Assembly: GCA_030674185.1 (NCBI GenBank)
Contig: JAPXFY010000021.1
Coordinates: forward strand, 69,743,748-69,807,747
Reading direction: 5' to 3'
DNA length: 64,000 bases
Source: Monoplex corrugatus
Taxonomy: Eukaryota > Mollusca > Gastropoda > Littorinimorpha > Ranellidae
Shown here: piece by piece, positions 33,125-45,320 of the stretch
Numbering within the stretch: position 1 is the first letter of the stretch
How the letters are laid out: every line of letters begins with the position of its first letter
Notes under the pieces: model-generated
What the model was told of the DNA's origin: nothing
The model's input: the letters and a program-made list of their open reading frames with translations, nothing else
Database searches by the model: none
Made by a program: the position numbers and the translations under genes

Positions 33125-33205
33125 TGCGTGTCTGCTTCAGCGCTTAGATTTGATTTTATCAAGATTTTGCGCTATATAAATATTGTAATTATTATTATTA
33201 TTATT
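30461..33205 (+). mobile_element. L2-like LINE copy 3, nearly complete 3' half
   Basis: Starts inside the endonuclease C-terminus; the in-frame segment upstream of 30611 contains ALPSDHSAILCSLDI, with the SDH catalytic motif of APE-type nucleases. It continues through the linker, RT and C-terminal region to the 3' UTR with a (GT)n run (33056-33118), the AGCGC/GCGCT stem and an (ATT)n tail ending near 33205. A 131-bp segment of the 3' end is duplicated in tandem (32710-32840 and 32841-32981). Confidence 0.92.
30488..32749 (+). pseudogene. L2-like ORF2, frameshifted
   Basis: Contains the RT core: NLL...FQSAYRQCHSTETALL, LLDLSAAFDTIDHGI (motif A), CGVPQGSVLGPVLFTLYTSP (motif B) and FYADDTQLQD (catalytic motif C). 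The C-terminal HISPLLAQLHWLPVSK and SWNKLPLSV blocks follow. Compared with the copy at 45751, one A is missing from a run near 31421, and one A is added to a run near 32395. The coding stop is at 32747-32749. The minimal damage implies recent insertion. Confidence 0.9.
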
Positions 33206-33280
33206 AATGATCAGTGAGTGGAATAGTATTTATATTGAAGGATGAAGACCATGTGGCAAAGCCTAGTCTTAAGTTTCTCC

Positions 33281-33325
<45 letters not shown>

Positions 33326-33620
33326 GGACTGGCTTTCAATGGCCTAGGCCTTGCGGCCTATTTACGTCCCCTCTTTCTCAACTATTTCTAATACAGGTGT
33401 TAAAATGCGCATTTTCTTTTTGTTTGCATAAGCCTGATCAGGCCTTTAGTCATCAAAATCGATGAAAAGTTCTTTGAATTTTGGAATTTCGTCCAAAAAA
33501 TTCTTGAATTTGTTAGTATCTTGTGCAAATTTTATGTTAGTTGGGAGTTTATTCCACAAAGGGGCTACTCGATGTGAAAAAGAAAATTTTCTTGGGAATG
33601 TTAGGTCACAGTATTAGTTT
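33281..33620 (-). mobile_element. 3' end of a third LINE family with (CTA)n tail
   Basis: On the minus strand the frame from about 33600 reads FPRKFSFSHRVAPLWNKLPT then NIKFAQDTNKFKNFLDEIP and ends IDFDD with a stop at 33446-33448. WNKLP and the FK..LD helix are typical of CR1/Jockey-group LINE C-termini. A 110-bp 3' UTR leads to a (CTA)n tail at 33281-33324. Too short to stand out as a long frame. Confidence 0.7.
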
Positions 33621-33729
33621 TTGTTTTAGATATCATGTGGAGATCACTGCTCTCAAATGTAAAAATAATTCTTAGAAGCAATGCAAACCAGAGGCAATGA
33701 ACAACACCGGGATCAAACTTAAGTATTGA

Positions 33730-36720
33730 GTATAATTTTCGACTAAGAGCTTGGCCTCACAATTGCATCACAGACCAGCCTCTGCAATGACAGTACAAAA
33801 TGAAGCAATGAGGAAAATCTTTGGAACCACAAAAAACAACCCCATTGACACCATGCTGTACCTGTGTGACCTTCCATCACTGCAGGAAAGACATAAAGTA
33901 AAACAAGTTCAAGTATATTTCAGCGTTACAACTTCCATCACTGCAGGAAAGACATAAAGTAAAACAAGTTCAAGTATATTTCAGCGTTACAACTTCCATC
34001 ACTGCAGGAAAGACAAAGTAAAACAAGTTCAAGTATATTTCAGCCTTACAACTTCCATCACTGCAGGAAAGACACAAAGTAAAACAAGTTCAAGTATATT
34101 TCAGCCTTACAACTTCCATCACTGCAGGAAAGACAAAGTAAAACAAGTTCAAGTATATTTCAGCGTTACAACTTCCATCACTGCAGGAAAGACATAAAGT
34201 AAAACAAGTTCAAGTATATTTCAGCGTTACAACTTCCATCACTGCAGGAAAGACACAAAGTAAAACAAGTTCAAGTATATTTCAGCGTTACAACTTCCAT
34301 CACTGTAGGAAAGACACAAAGTAAAACAAGTTCAAGTATATTTCAGCCTTACAACTTCCATCACTGCAGGAAAGACATAAAGTAAAACAAGTTCAAGTAT
34401 ATTTCAGCCTTACAACTTCCATCACTGCAGGAAAGACACAAAGTAAAACAAGTTCAAGTATATTTCAGCCTTACAACTTCCATCACTGTAGGAAAGACAC
34501 AAAGTAAAACAAGTTCAAGTATATTTCAGCCTTACAACTTCCATCACTGCAGGAAAGACATAAAGTAAAACAAGTTCAAGTATATTTCAGCCTTACAACT
34601 TCCATCACTGCAGGAAAGACATAAAGTAAAACAAGTTCAAGTATATTTCAGCCTTACAACTTCCATCACTGCAGGAAAGACATAAAGTAAAACAAGTTCA
34701 AGTATATTTCAGCCTTACAACTTCCATCACTGCAGGAAAGACAGAAAGTAAAACAAGTTAAAGTATATTTCAGCGTTACAACTTCCATCACTGCAGGAAA
34801 GACATAAAGTAAAACAAGTTCAAGTATATTTCAGCCTTACAACTTCCATCACTGCAGGAAAGACATAAAGTAAAACAAGTTCAAGTATATTTCAGCCTTA
34901 CAACTTCCATCACTGCAGGAAAGACATAAAGTAAAACAAGTTCAAGTATATTTCAGCCTTACAACTTCCATCACTGCAGGAAAGACATAAAGTAAAACAA
35001 GTTCAAGTATATTTCAGCCTTACAACTTCCATCACTGCAGGAAAGACATAAAGTAAAACAAGTTCAAGTATATTTCAGCCTTACAACTTCCATCACTGCA
35101 GGAAAGACATAAAGTAAAACAAGTTCAAGTATATTTCAGCCTTACAACTTCCATCACTGCAGGAAAGACATAAAGTAAAACAAGTTCAAGTATATTTCAG
35201 CCTTACAACTTCCATCACTGCAGGAAAGACATAAAGTAAAACAAGTTCAAGTATATTTCAGCCTTACAACTTCCATCACTGCAGGAAAGACATAAAGTAA
35301 AACAAGTTCAAGTATATTTCAGCCTTACAACTTCCATCACTGCAGGAAAGACATAAAGTAAAACAAGTTCAAGTATATTTCAGCCTTACAACTTCCATCA
35401 CTGCAGGAAAGACATAAAGTAAAACAAGTTCAAGTATATTTCAGCCTTACAACTTCCATCACTGCAGGAAAGACAAAAGTAAAACAAGTTCAAGTATATT
35501 TCAGCCTTACAACTTCCATCACTGCAGGAAAGACAGAAAGTAAAACAAGTTCAAAGTATATTCAGCGTTACAACTTCCATCACTGCAGGAAAGACAAAAG
35601 TAAAACAAGTTCAAGTATATTTCAGCCTTACAACTTCCATCACTGCAGGAAAGACATAAAGTAAAACAACTTCAAGGTATATTTCAGCTTACAACTTCCA
35701 TCACTGCAGGAAAGACATAAAGTAAAACAAGTTCAAGTATATTTCAGCCTTACAACTTCCATCACTGCAGGAAAGACATAAAGTAAAACAAGTTCAAGTA
35801 TATTTCAGCTTACAACTTCCATCACTGCAGGAAAGACATAAAAAAGTAAAAACAAGTTCAAATATCATAAAATATAAATACAAGTTCAATAATTCACTAA
35901 ACTTCCATCACTGCAGGAAAGACATAAAGTAAAACAAGTTCAAGTATATTTCAGCCTTACAACTTCCATCACTGCAGGAAAGACATAAAGTAAAACAAGT
36001 TCAAGTATATTTCAGCCTTACAACTTCCATCACTGCAGGAAAGACATAAAGTAAAACAAGTTCAAGTATATTTCAGCCTTACAACTTCCATCACTGCAGG
36101 AAAGACATAAAGTAAAACAAGTTCAAGTATATTTCAGCCTTACAACTTCCATCACTGCAGGAAAGACATAAAGTAAAACAAGTTCAAGTATATTTCAGCC
36201 TTACAACTTCCATCACTGCAGGAAAGACATAAAGTAAAACAAGTTCAAGTATATTTCAGCCTTACAACTTCCATCACTGCAGGAAAGACATAAAGTAAAA
36301 CAAGTTCAAGTATATTTCAGCCTTACAACTTCCATCACTGCAGGAAAGACATAAAGTAAAACAAGTTCAAGTATATTTCAGCGTTACAACTTCCATCACT
36401 GCAGGAAAGACAGAAAGTAAAACAAGTTCAAGTATATTTCAGCGTTACAACTTCCATCACTGCAGGAAAGACAGAAAGTAAAACAAGTTCAAGTATATTT
36501 CAGCGTTACAACTTCCATCACTGCAGGAAAGACATAAAGTAAAACAAGTTCAAGTATATTTCAGCGTTACAAAACAAGGAAAATCCAATACAGGAAGAGG
36601 TTTTAAAAAAAAGACAGTAGACCCCAATGTAGAAACTCAAGGATGAGACAGGCAAGAGAATCCATTTAGCACATATGCCAGCTGAAAACTCAAAGACCCC
36701 CCCCCCCCCCCAAAAAAAAA
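33730..36720 (+). mobile_element. LINE ORF2 fragment interrupted by its own amplified segment
   Basis: The left part (33751-33900) reads VQNEAMRKIFGTTKNNPI then DTMLYLCDLPSLQERHKV, the post-RT region of a LINE. The reading continues into the first unit of the 61-bp array. After the array, 36569-36690 resumes with KQGKSNTGRGFKKK-like and RMRQARE-like residues, consistent with the same ORF continuing. The element family was not identified. Confidence 0.6.
33871..36568. repeat. 61-bp minisatellite of LINE origin
   Basis: About 44 units of CTTCCATCACTGCAGGAAAG then ACATAAAGTAAAACAAGTTC and AAGTATATTTCAGCCTTACA. The first unit is in frame with LINE residues LPSLQERHKVKQVQVYF. Units differ mainly at CCTT/CGTT and CATAAAG/CAAAG/CAGAAAG. 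A short corrupted stretch lies at 35840-35905. Confidence 0.95.
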
Positions 36721-37067
36721 AAAAAAGATAAATAAAAACAGAGGAAATGCTCAGAGCGTTTCAAACACATGTACCAAACAACCACGATACGCAATTATGG
36801 ACGACGCTGCTATGAGTAGTACAGAGTAAAGCTGATGCTGATATCAAACTAATCACTGGGAAAAGTCGCTGCAATTCCAAAAATAATATTGTATACACCA
36901 ATGGCTTAGTCACCTACATCAAAAATATGGGGCTTCACTGTCAAACTGAATCAAAACACAAAACATGAAGAAAATACTTACATTTCTTTATACTTTATCC
37001 ATCTACCTGTACCCTCTGGTGTCATGGAAAGAAAGAGTCAGCAATCAGCAACAAGTCAGAACGCCTT

Positions 37068-37450
37068 CTAAAGTGGGATGTTATGTGCCTGCAAGGTCTC
37101 TTTCACACTCTTGATCCAAGTCGTCCTTGGTCTTCTTCTTGCTTTGAACCCTGACATCTTTGAGTTGTTTGCTCAAATGGCAGGCTGGTACATTGGCAAA
37201 AGAGTTGGGCATCCAAACCACTTTTTTATATGTCGGTGTTGCTCCCACCATTTCTCTGAACTTCGAGTTGAGAATCATGCCCCATTGTGTTTGTTTGTAG
37301 CCCTCCTCAAACATCGCATTTCATAGACAGTTGTCCTGCTCATGAAGGACTTCATCAGTGTCCATGTCTGGCATTGGTATGTCAGAATGTGAGCAAAGAT
37401 GGCGCTGATGAACTTGGCTTTTGTCTCCAAGGGCATTTTCAGGTGATTCA
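37068..37450 (-). pseudogene. Decayed LINE ORF2 C-terminus
   Basis: On the minus strand the reading runs MPLETKAKFISAIFAHIL then TYQCQTWTLMKSF, MRCLRRATNKHN and, after breaks, KKWFGCPTLLPMYQPA and RRRPRTTWIKSVKETLQ, ending at a stop at 37068-37070. The QTWTL...MRCLRR...KWFG...RPRTTW order is the C-terminus of many RTE/L1-group LINEs. It is a different lineage from the abundant family at 15044. At least two stops or shifts are present. Flanks 36727-37067 and 37451-37900 are unassigned. Confidence 0.65.
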
Positions 37451-37907
37451 ACAGAGGTTCAAGTTGAAAGTGCTGTGCGTAACATTACGACTTTCGGTTT
37501 AACGATGGAAACTGAGGCTGACACATTCTCAAAAAGCTGGCTTCACAAGATGAAATAAAAGGGCTAAGCCTTCATCCTGACTCACTCTATGAACCTACTT
37601 CAGAAAGTGGAAAGTTGGAGTGTGAATTCCACACTGACATGAAGCACTGAGTAATATTCAACACTAAAAGCTCACGTGTATACAATGTCCCGAACACTGT
37701 GGTGTAAAGGGAAATAACAGTGATGACAAACTTACATGTAGATGTAAGTCCACTACAACGAGCAGCCTGCGTCTTGGGACCAATGTTGTGCTTATTCACG
37801 ACTTTTGTCATTGTTACTTTTTGCGGTTCAAAGTCTTATCTTGCCTACAGGAGTATGTGAAGAAAACATATTTCACGGTTTGTGTGGGTCCATGGACATT
37901 ATACAGG

Positions 37908-38088
37908 AAAGCTGGAGGGAAAGGGAACACCAGGTAGATCCAGGGAGAAAATTTTGGACGGACTTGCAGGATGGCTGAGGAAAGAGAGAGTGGAAGATGT
38001 CCTTGTGGCGACAAGGAATAGATGCATATAGAGGGCCATGATGGCCAACACCATGTGGCAGGGCACATGATGATGATGATGATGATGA
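37908..38088 (+). mobile_element. RTE-like LINE 3' fragment
   Basis: ACAGGAAAGCTGGAGGGAAA, CACCAGGTAGATCCAGGG, GGAATAGATGCATATAGAGG and CAACACCATGTGGCAGGGCA, with a (GAT)n tail. About 180 bp, 5'-truncated, and not coding through its length. Confidence 0.8.
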
Positions 38089-38212
38089 ACGTTATGGGTG
38101 AATTTTCATTAGAATAGTTTTAATCCCTTATTGATGTGTGTCTGTTGAGTTTGTGTTTGTGTTTATTACAAGCCTGTGACTGCACGAATGAATTTCGGTA
38201 TGGATTAATAAA

Positions 38213-38271
38213 GAAGTTCATGGTCGCCAACGCCATGCGGCAGGGCACCTGATGATGATGATGATGATGAT
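38213..38271 (+). mobile_element. Minimal RTE-like LINE 3' end (about 60 bp)
   Basis: GAAGTTCATGGTCGCCAACG then CCATGCGGCAGGGCACCT and (GAT)n match only the last 40 bp of the family plus its tail, the shortest copy here. Confidence 0.75.
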
Positions 38272-38399
38272 ATTGAACTGAACTGAAGCTGTCACATGAG
38301 AAACTGTTATTAACAACCAGCAGATCAAAGGATACATAAGTTCTGCTCTTGAGTAGTACAGTAAACAGCAATGGAGTTTTTGATACACATTTAAATTTG

Positions 38400-38765
38400 T
38401 ACTTATCCAAGGCTAACTTTGCCTATGGGAGATTGACCAAGAGGTTGTAGCAGCTCTATGACATCAGACTCGCCACAAATATTGCTGTGTATAGTAGGGC
38501 AGTGGCCTTGAACCACTGCGAGTATGGACCATCTACTGATGACATGTTTAACTCTGCCACAGTTCCAACAAAGATATCTACACAAGATCTGCAACATCAT
38601 GGGACAGAATCGAATATTCTACCTTCCACCTGTGAAGACGTATGGCTTGACAAACATTGAGTGTCTACTCATCAAATGCCAGCTTCTTTGGACATGTCCG
38701 TATTGAAGACATTCACATCACAAAGATGCTTCTGTGTGCAGCTGATGCAAAGATACCATGACCAA
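38400..38765 (+). pseudogene. Decayed LINE ORF2 C-terminus (second RTE-like lineage)
   Basis: With shifts it reads NFAYGRLTKRL, QLYDIRLATNIAVYSRAV, a LNHCEYG-like LLYGCES block, FQQRYLHKICNIMGQNRI and LTNIECLLIKCQLLW, then a VRIEDIHI-like end. The order matches post-RT regions of LINEs often annotated as craniofacial development protein 2-like. Several breaks make it dead. Confidence 0.65.
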
Positions 38766-38779
38766 GACAGAATAATGAT

Positions 38780-38880
38780 GATAAATGATAGTAGTAATAA
38801 TAATAAGAAAAAGAACATTGATGATCATGATGATGATGATGACGATGATAATAATGATAACAACAATAAGAATGAAGCAC
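38780..38880. repeat. (GAT/AAT)n trinucleotide tract
   Basis: Mixed TAATAATAAT and GATGATGATGATGA with transitions. It directly follows the decayed LINE above and could be a remnant of its 3' tail. 38881-39520 holds nothing else recognised except a short CAT-rich patch near 39310. Confidence 0.8.
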
Positions 38881-39523
38881 CTAGCTACTGGCTTAAGATG
38901 TTTCAACAAAATAACGTTCATACACACACAACAAAGTAGAAACACACAAACTTGTAATATATCATTATTGCTTACAAAACACAAACATTACATGTGATAA
39001 TGTTTTTGGAACATGAAGTGGTATTAGGACAGTGTGAAGGCATCAACACTACCAACTGGGAAGTCATTGCAGGTAAAAGATTAACCTGGCAACAGCAGCA
39101 TTTGCAGGCCACAATCATATCTGAACAGTACAGAACAGCTGCTACTCAGCAGAAGAGGAACCGGCAGTAACAGAACCTGAGAACACAGGATTTCTTCCCA
39201 TGCAGCGCCTGTGGAAGACTATGTGCCTTCATGACTGGTCTGCTGTCCAATATGAAGACCACAAAAGCATACATCCATTGACTTACAGGACAGTTCACCA
39301 CCATCTCCATCATCATCATCGTCAGCATCAACTCATCATTTTCATCATGCTTTTATTTTTGTTAGTGTCTTGTCACAATGACTGCAGAAGCATCATACTT
39401 ACTTGTCATAAGCATATTTGTCAACATAAACACGCACTTCAAACTTGGCCGTCAAACTGCTGACATCTGCACGCAAAAACATTCTAACCATAAATAATCA
39501 TAACAAAGATTATACACACAAGT

Positions 39524-39525
<2 letters not shown>

Positions 39526-39594
<69 letters not shown>

Positions 39595-39905
39595 ACACAC
39601 ACAACAACACACATAACCACAACACAAACCACAACACAACACACAACACAACACAACACAACACAACACAACACAACACAACACAACACAACACAACACA
39701 ACACAACACAACACAACACAACACAACACAACACACACACAAACCCCACCACACCACACCACACCACACCACAACACAACACAACCACAACCACAACACA
39801 ACACAACACAACACAACACAACACAACACAACACAACACAACACACACAACACAACACAAAACCACACCACACACAACCCACCAACACCACCACATCACA
39901 CAATC
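39526..39905. repeat. (CA)n then (CAACA)n microsatellite
   Basis: A pure CA run (39527-39592) passes into about 250 bp of CAACA pentamers with CCACA variants. Cys/Val-rich minus-strand frames are artefacts. 39906-40570 is AT-rich and unassigned. Confidence 0.97.
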
Positions 39906-40574
39906 ACAATGCACACACACCACCTCTCCACCACCCATCCCAACATGGCACCTACAAATGCACAGCAACAAAGGAAAAAACTTTCAAAGTGCAAAATGTA
40001 TGGAAACTAGACAAACTACTCAAGAAGAAAACGAACAAATAAAGGCAATGCCTGGTACTAACTGCAACAAATGGACAAGTTGTGTGACGTCTACATTAAA
40101 GACCAAACACATACAAGGATGTGATATTATCAAAAAGTGTTTATTCGTTCCTTCACAATCCTCTAACATATTGGAATGAATTAATTATGCACAAAATAGT
40201 CAATCACTTTACAATAGAAATAGAATGAAATATGCAATGAAAAATTAACTAGAATGCAAGTTTAATTGTTTCCAGAATCATCAGAAATGTACAAACAGAT
40301 AAAGATTGCTTTTCTATAATAAACTTACATCAACTACCGCTTAGAAACATACTTAATAGCTATCAGTCTAACCACAAAAACACCATTATGCAGACTTGAG
40401 GTCAATGCACGTGATTAGCAAACTTAAACAGGCGAATACACCAACATTTCAAGAGAAAGTAGAAAATGTACAGTTTGTAATGTAATAGACAAATGAACTT
40501 AATTCCCCTAGATTGTTGTACCACAAAAAAGGAAACAAAGATTAACATTTAAAAAGGAAGCAGATTCACAGCGT

Positions 40575-43500
40575 GGTCCATGTTACAGACTTGTTATTCA
40601 CAGTATGTTCCATGTTACAGACTTGTTATTCACAGTATGTTCCATGTTATAGACTTGTTATTCACAGTGTGTTCAATGTATATAGACTTGTTATTCACAG
40701 TATGTTCCATGTTACAGACTTGTTATTCACAGTGTGTTCCATGTTATAGACTTGTTATTCACAGTATGTTCCATGTTACAGACTTGTTATTCACAGTGTG
40801 TTCCATGTTACAGACTTGTTATTCACAGTATGTTCCATGTTATAGACTTGTTATTCACAGTGTGTTCCATGTTACAGACTTGCTATTCACAGTATGTTCC
40901 ATGTTATAGACTTGTTATTCACAGTGTGTTCCATGTTATAGACTTGTTATTCACAGTGTGTTCCATGTTACAGACTTGTTATTCACAGCGTGTTCCATGT
41001 TATAGACTTGCTATTCAGAGTGTGTTCCATGTTATAGACTTGTTATTCACAGCGTGGTCCATGTTACAGACTTGTTATTCACTGTGTGCTCCATGTTATA
41101 GACTTGTTATTCACAGTGTGTTCCATGTTATAGACTTGTTATTCACAGCGTGGTCAATGTTATAGACTTGTTATTCACAGTGTGCTCCATGTTATAGACT
41201 TGTTATTCACAGCGTGGTCAATGTTATAGACTTGTTATTCACAGTGTGCTCCATGTCATAGACTTGTTATTCACAGCGTGGTCCATGTTACAGACTTGTT
41301 ATTCACAGTGTGCTCCATGTTATAGATTTGTTATTCACAGTGTGTTCCATGTTATAGACTTGTTATTCACAGTATGTTCCATGTTATAGACTTGTTATTC
41401 ACAGTGTGCTCCATGTTATAGATTTGTTATTCACAGTGTGTTCCATGTTACAGACTTGTTATTCACAGTATGTTCCATGTTATAGACTTGCTATTCACAG
41501 TGTGCTCCATGTTATAGACTTGTTATTCACAGTGTGTTCCATGTTATAGACTTGTTATTCACAGTGTGTTCCATGTTACAGATTTGTTATTCACAGTGTG
41601 CTCCATGTTATAGACTTGTTATTCACAGTGTGTTCCATGTTACAGATTTGTTATTCACAGTGTGCTCCATGTTACAGACTTGTTATTCACAGTGTGTTCC
41701 ATGTTATAGATTTGTTATTCACAGTGTGTTCCATGTTATAGACTTGTTATTCACAGTGTGCTCCATGTTACAGACTTGTTATTCACAGTGTGCTCCATGT
41801 TACAGACTTGTTATTCACAGTGTGCTCCATGCTATAGACTTGTTATTCACAGTATGTTCCATGTTACAGACTTGTTATTCACAGTATGTTCCATGTTACA
41901 GACTTGTCATTCACAGTGTGCTCCATGTTATAGATTTGTTATTCACAGTGTGTTCCATGTTACAGACTTGTTATTCACAGTATGTTCCATGTTACAGACT
42001 TGTTATTCACAGTATGTTCCATGTTACAGACTTGTTATTCACAGTATGTTCCATGCTACAGATTTGTTATTCACAGTGTGCTCCATGTTACAGACTTGTT
42101 ATTCACAGTGTGTTCCATGTTACAGACTTGTTATTCACAGTATGTTCCATGTTACAGACTTGTTATTCACAGTATGTTCCATGTTACAGATTTGTTTATT
42201 TACAGTGTGCTCCATGTTACAGACTTGTTATTCACAGTATGTTCCATGTTACAGACTTGTTATTCACAGTGTGCTCCATGTTACAGATTTGTTATTCACA
42301 GTGTGTTCCATGTTATAGACTTGTTATTCACAGTATGTTCCATGTTACAGATTTGTTATTCACAATATGTTCCATGTTACAGACCTGTTATTCACAGTGT
42401 GTTCCATGTTACAGACTTGTTATTCACAGTGTGCACCATGTTATAGATTTGTTATTCACAGTATGTTCATGTTACAGATTTGTTATTCACAGTATGTTCC
42501 ATGCTACAGATTTGTTATTCACAGTATGTTCCATGTTACAGACTTGTTATTCACAGTGTGCTCCATGTTACAGATTTGCTATTCACAGTGTGTTCCATGT
42601 TATAGACTTGTTATTCACAGTGTGTTCCATGTTACAGACTTGTTATTCACAGTGTGCTCCATGTTATACACTTGTTATTCACAGTGTGTTCCATGTTACA
42701 GACTTGTTATTCACAGTGTGTTCCATGTTATAGACTTGTTATTCACAGTGTGCTCCATGTTACAGACTTGTTATTCACAGTGTGTTCCATGTTATAGACT
42801 TGTTATTCACAGTGTGCTCCATGTTACAGACGTGTTATTCACAGTGTGTTCCATGTTATAGACTTGTTATTCACAGTGTGCTCCATGTTACAGACTTGTT
42901 ATTCACAGTGTGTTCCATGTTATAGATTTGTTGTTCACAGTGTGTTCCATGTTATAGATTTGTTATTCACAGTGTGTTCCATGTTACAGACTTGTTGTTC
43001 ACAGTGTGTTCCATGTTATAGACTTGTTATTCACAGTGTGTTCCATGTTATAGATTTGTTATTCACAGTGTGCTCCATGTTATAGACTTGTTATTCACAG
43101 TGTGCTCCATGCTATAGACGTGTTATTCACAGTGTGTTCCATGTTATAGACTTGTTATTCACAGTGTGTTCCATGTTATAGACTTGTTATTCACAGTGTG
43201 TTCCATGCTATAGACTTGTTATTCACAGTATGTTCCATGTTATAGATTTGTTGTTCACAGTGTGTTCCATGTTACAGACTTGTTATTCACAGTGTGTTCC
43301 ATGTTACAGACTTGTTATTCACAGTGTGTTCCATGTTACAGACTTGTTATTCACAGTGTGTTCCATGTTATAGATTTGTTGTTCACAGTGTGTTACATGT
43401 TACAGATTTGTTATTCACAGTGTGGTCCATGTTATAGACTTGTTATTCACAGTGTGTTCCATGTTGCTTACCTGTTATTAATAATGGGCTACATGTAGTA

Positions 43501-43830
43501 GACTTGTTATTGAAAATTTACGCCATGTTGCAACCTTATTATTCACAGTATCGTCCATGTTGCAAACTTGTTATTCACAGTATCGTCCATCTGACAGACT
43601 TGTTATTCATAACATTGTCCATTTAACAGACTTGTTGTTCACAATATCGTCCATTTAACAGACCTGTTATTCACAGTATCGTCCATTTAACAGACTTGTT
43701 CACAATATCGTCCATTTAACAGACCTGTTATTCACAGTATCGTCCATTTAACAGACTTGTTGTTCACAGTATCGTCCATCTAACAGATTTGTTATTCACA
43801 GTGTGCTTCATGTTGCAGATTTGTTTGCTG
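40575..43830. repeat. 32-bp satellite array, about 100 units
   Basis: The unit is CACAGTGTGTTCCATGTTAT then AGACTTGTTATT, with two-state sites (TGTTCC/TGCTCC/TATTCC, TTATAG/TTACAG). The last 350 bp (43480-43830) form a diverged edge with TATCGTCCATTTAACAG. The unit contains no stop in any plus frame, which yields frames of up to 399 residues that are not genes. Confidence 0.97.
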
Positions 43831-43907
43831 GGAGAGTGCGTGTCAGTTAATAGGGCTGATCTCTCTCGAGTATCAGGTATTTGATTTCTGTCTTCGTTTA
43901 CTTTGAA

Positions 43908-44040
<133 letters not shown>

Positions 44041-44133
44041 GCTGCTTGATGTTATACGGCATTTTTCCGGTTGAGGCCTTCCAGCTCGCTAGTGACATAA
44101 GCTTGTTGTCCCCGCAACACCCAGGGTGGTACA

Positions 44134-44146
44134 TCATCATTATCAC

Positions 44147-44196
<50 letters not shown>

Positions 44197-44674
44197 ACAT
44201 CATCAACATCATCATGATCATCATCATCATCATGTGCCCTGCTGCATGGCGTTGGCGATCATGGCCCTCCATATGCATCTATGCCTTGTTGCCGCAAGCA
44301 CATCTTCTACCCTCTCTGACCTCAGCCACCCTGCAAGTCTGTCCAATATTTTCTCCCTGAGTCTACCTGGTGCTGTCTTTCCCTCCAGCTTTCCTGTTGC
44401 TACCAGATGCTCTAATTCCCATTTCTTCACAAAATGGCCTATAAATGTTACCTGTCTTTTCCTAATCTTCCTTATGAATGATCTTCTTGTGTCTGCCTCC
44501 ATCAAGACTATCTCGTTTGTTTTCTTTGCTGTCTATGAAACTAAACATTCTTCTTAGAAACCACATCTCAGCTGCCAAAGTCTTGTTCTGGCTTTTCTTG
44601 TTGACTGTCCACGCCTCACAACCGTATAACATTATCAGTTCTATATAACATTCAAGAACTCTCTTCCTGATGTT
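44134..44674 (-). mobile_element. RTE-like LINE with 100-bp (ATC)n tail and 11-bp TSD
   Basis: Read on the minus strand: LECYIELIMLYGCEAWTV, AAEMWFLRRMFS, a shift, then FIRKIRKRQVTFIGHFVKK and APGRLREKILDRLAGWL, ANAMQQGT and stop near 44230. It ends with a long (GAT)n tail that appears as (ATC)n at 44134-44233. AGGGTGGTACA at 44123-44133 and 44675-44685 is an 11-bp TSD. It encloses the microsatellite and shows that the microsatellite arrived with the element. Confidence 0.92.
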
Positions 44675-44916
44675 AGGGTGGTACAAAGAAACAAACAGCA
44701 CAGAACAAGAAGAAAATGAAAGTGACAGAGACATACAAGTTACAGAGAGCTAAACTAAGTTTGCACAATTCCATATCCAACAGCCAAGGATACAGACTGG
44801 ATCTGTAACTTTCACGCTTAATGACAAACTCTCAGGGACACAAACGACACTCACACAGAAGGGAGCGGGGTGCGGGGTGCAGGTGGGGGGAGATAATAAA
44901 TTGTTGGCTGAGAGAT

Positions 44917-45320
44917 TACGAGGCGTGGACAGTCAACAAACAAAGCCAGAACAAGACTGAGGCAGCTGAGATGTGGTTTCTAAGAAGAATGTTGAGAGTT
45001 CCATGGACAGCAAAGAAAACAAACGAGACAGTCTTGACGGAGGCAGACACAAGAAGATCATTCATAAGGAAGATTAGGAAAAGACAGGCAAGATTTATAG
45101 ACCATTTGATGAGGAAAGGGGAATTGGAGCACCTGGTCACAACAGGAAAGCTGGAGGGAAAGAGAACACCCGGTAGACCAAGAGAGAAAATGCAGGGTGG
45201 CTGAGGACAGAGAGGGTGAAAGATGTGCTTGCGGTGACAAGTAATAGATGCATATGAAGGGCCATGATCGCCAACAGCATGCGGCAGGGCATTTGATGTT
45301 GATGTTGATGATGATGATGA
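44917..45320 (+). mobile_element. RTE-like LINE with 12-bp TSD
   Basis: Reads YEAWTVNKQSQNKTEAAEMW, RRMLRVPWTAKKTNETVLT, SFIRKIRKRQARFIDHLMRK and RTPGRPREKMQGG, then loses frame before AGCATGCGGCAGGGCATTTG and a (GAT)n-like tail. TGGCTGAGAGAT at 44905-44916 and 45321-45332 is the TSD. A small deletion near 45195 breaks the end of the ORF. 45333-45699 is unassigned. Confidence 0.92.

Noticed and set aside
30460..33205. Idea that the RT open frames mark a domesticated host gene
   Set aside because: The multi-copy state, 5' truncations, L2-type tails and frameshifts mark ordinary LINE insertions.
33871..36568. CRISPR-like appearance of regularly repeated 61-bp units
   Set aside because: Units are contiguous with no unique spacers, no cas genes exist, and the context is eukaryotic.
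41534..42733. 399-residue plus-strand frame in the 32-bp array
   Set aside because: The unit lacks stops in all plus frames, so the translation is a 32-residue cycle through three frames, not a protein.
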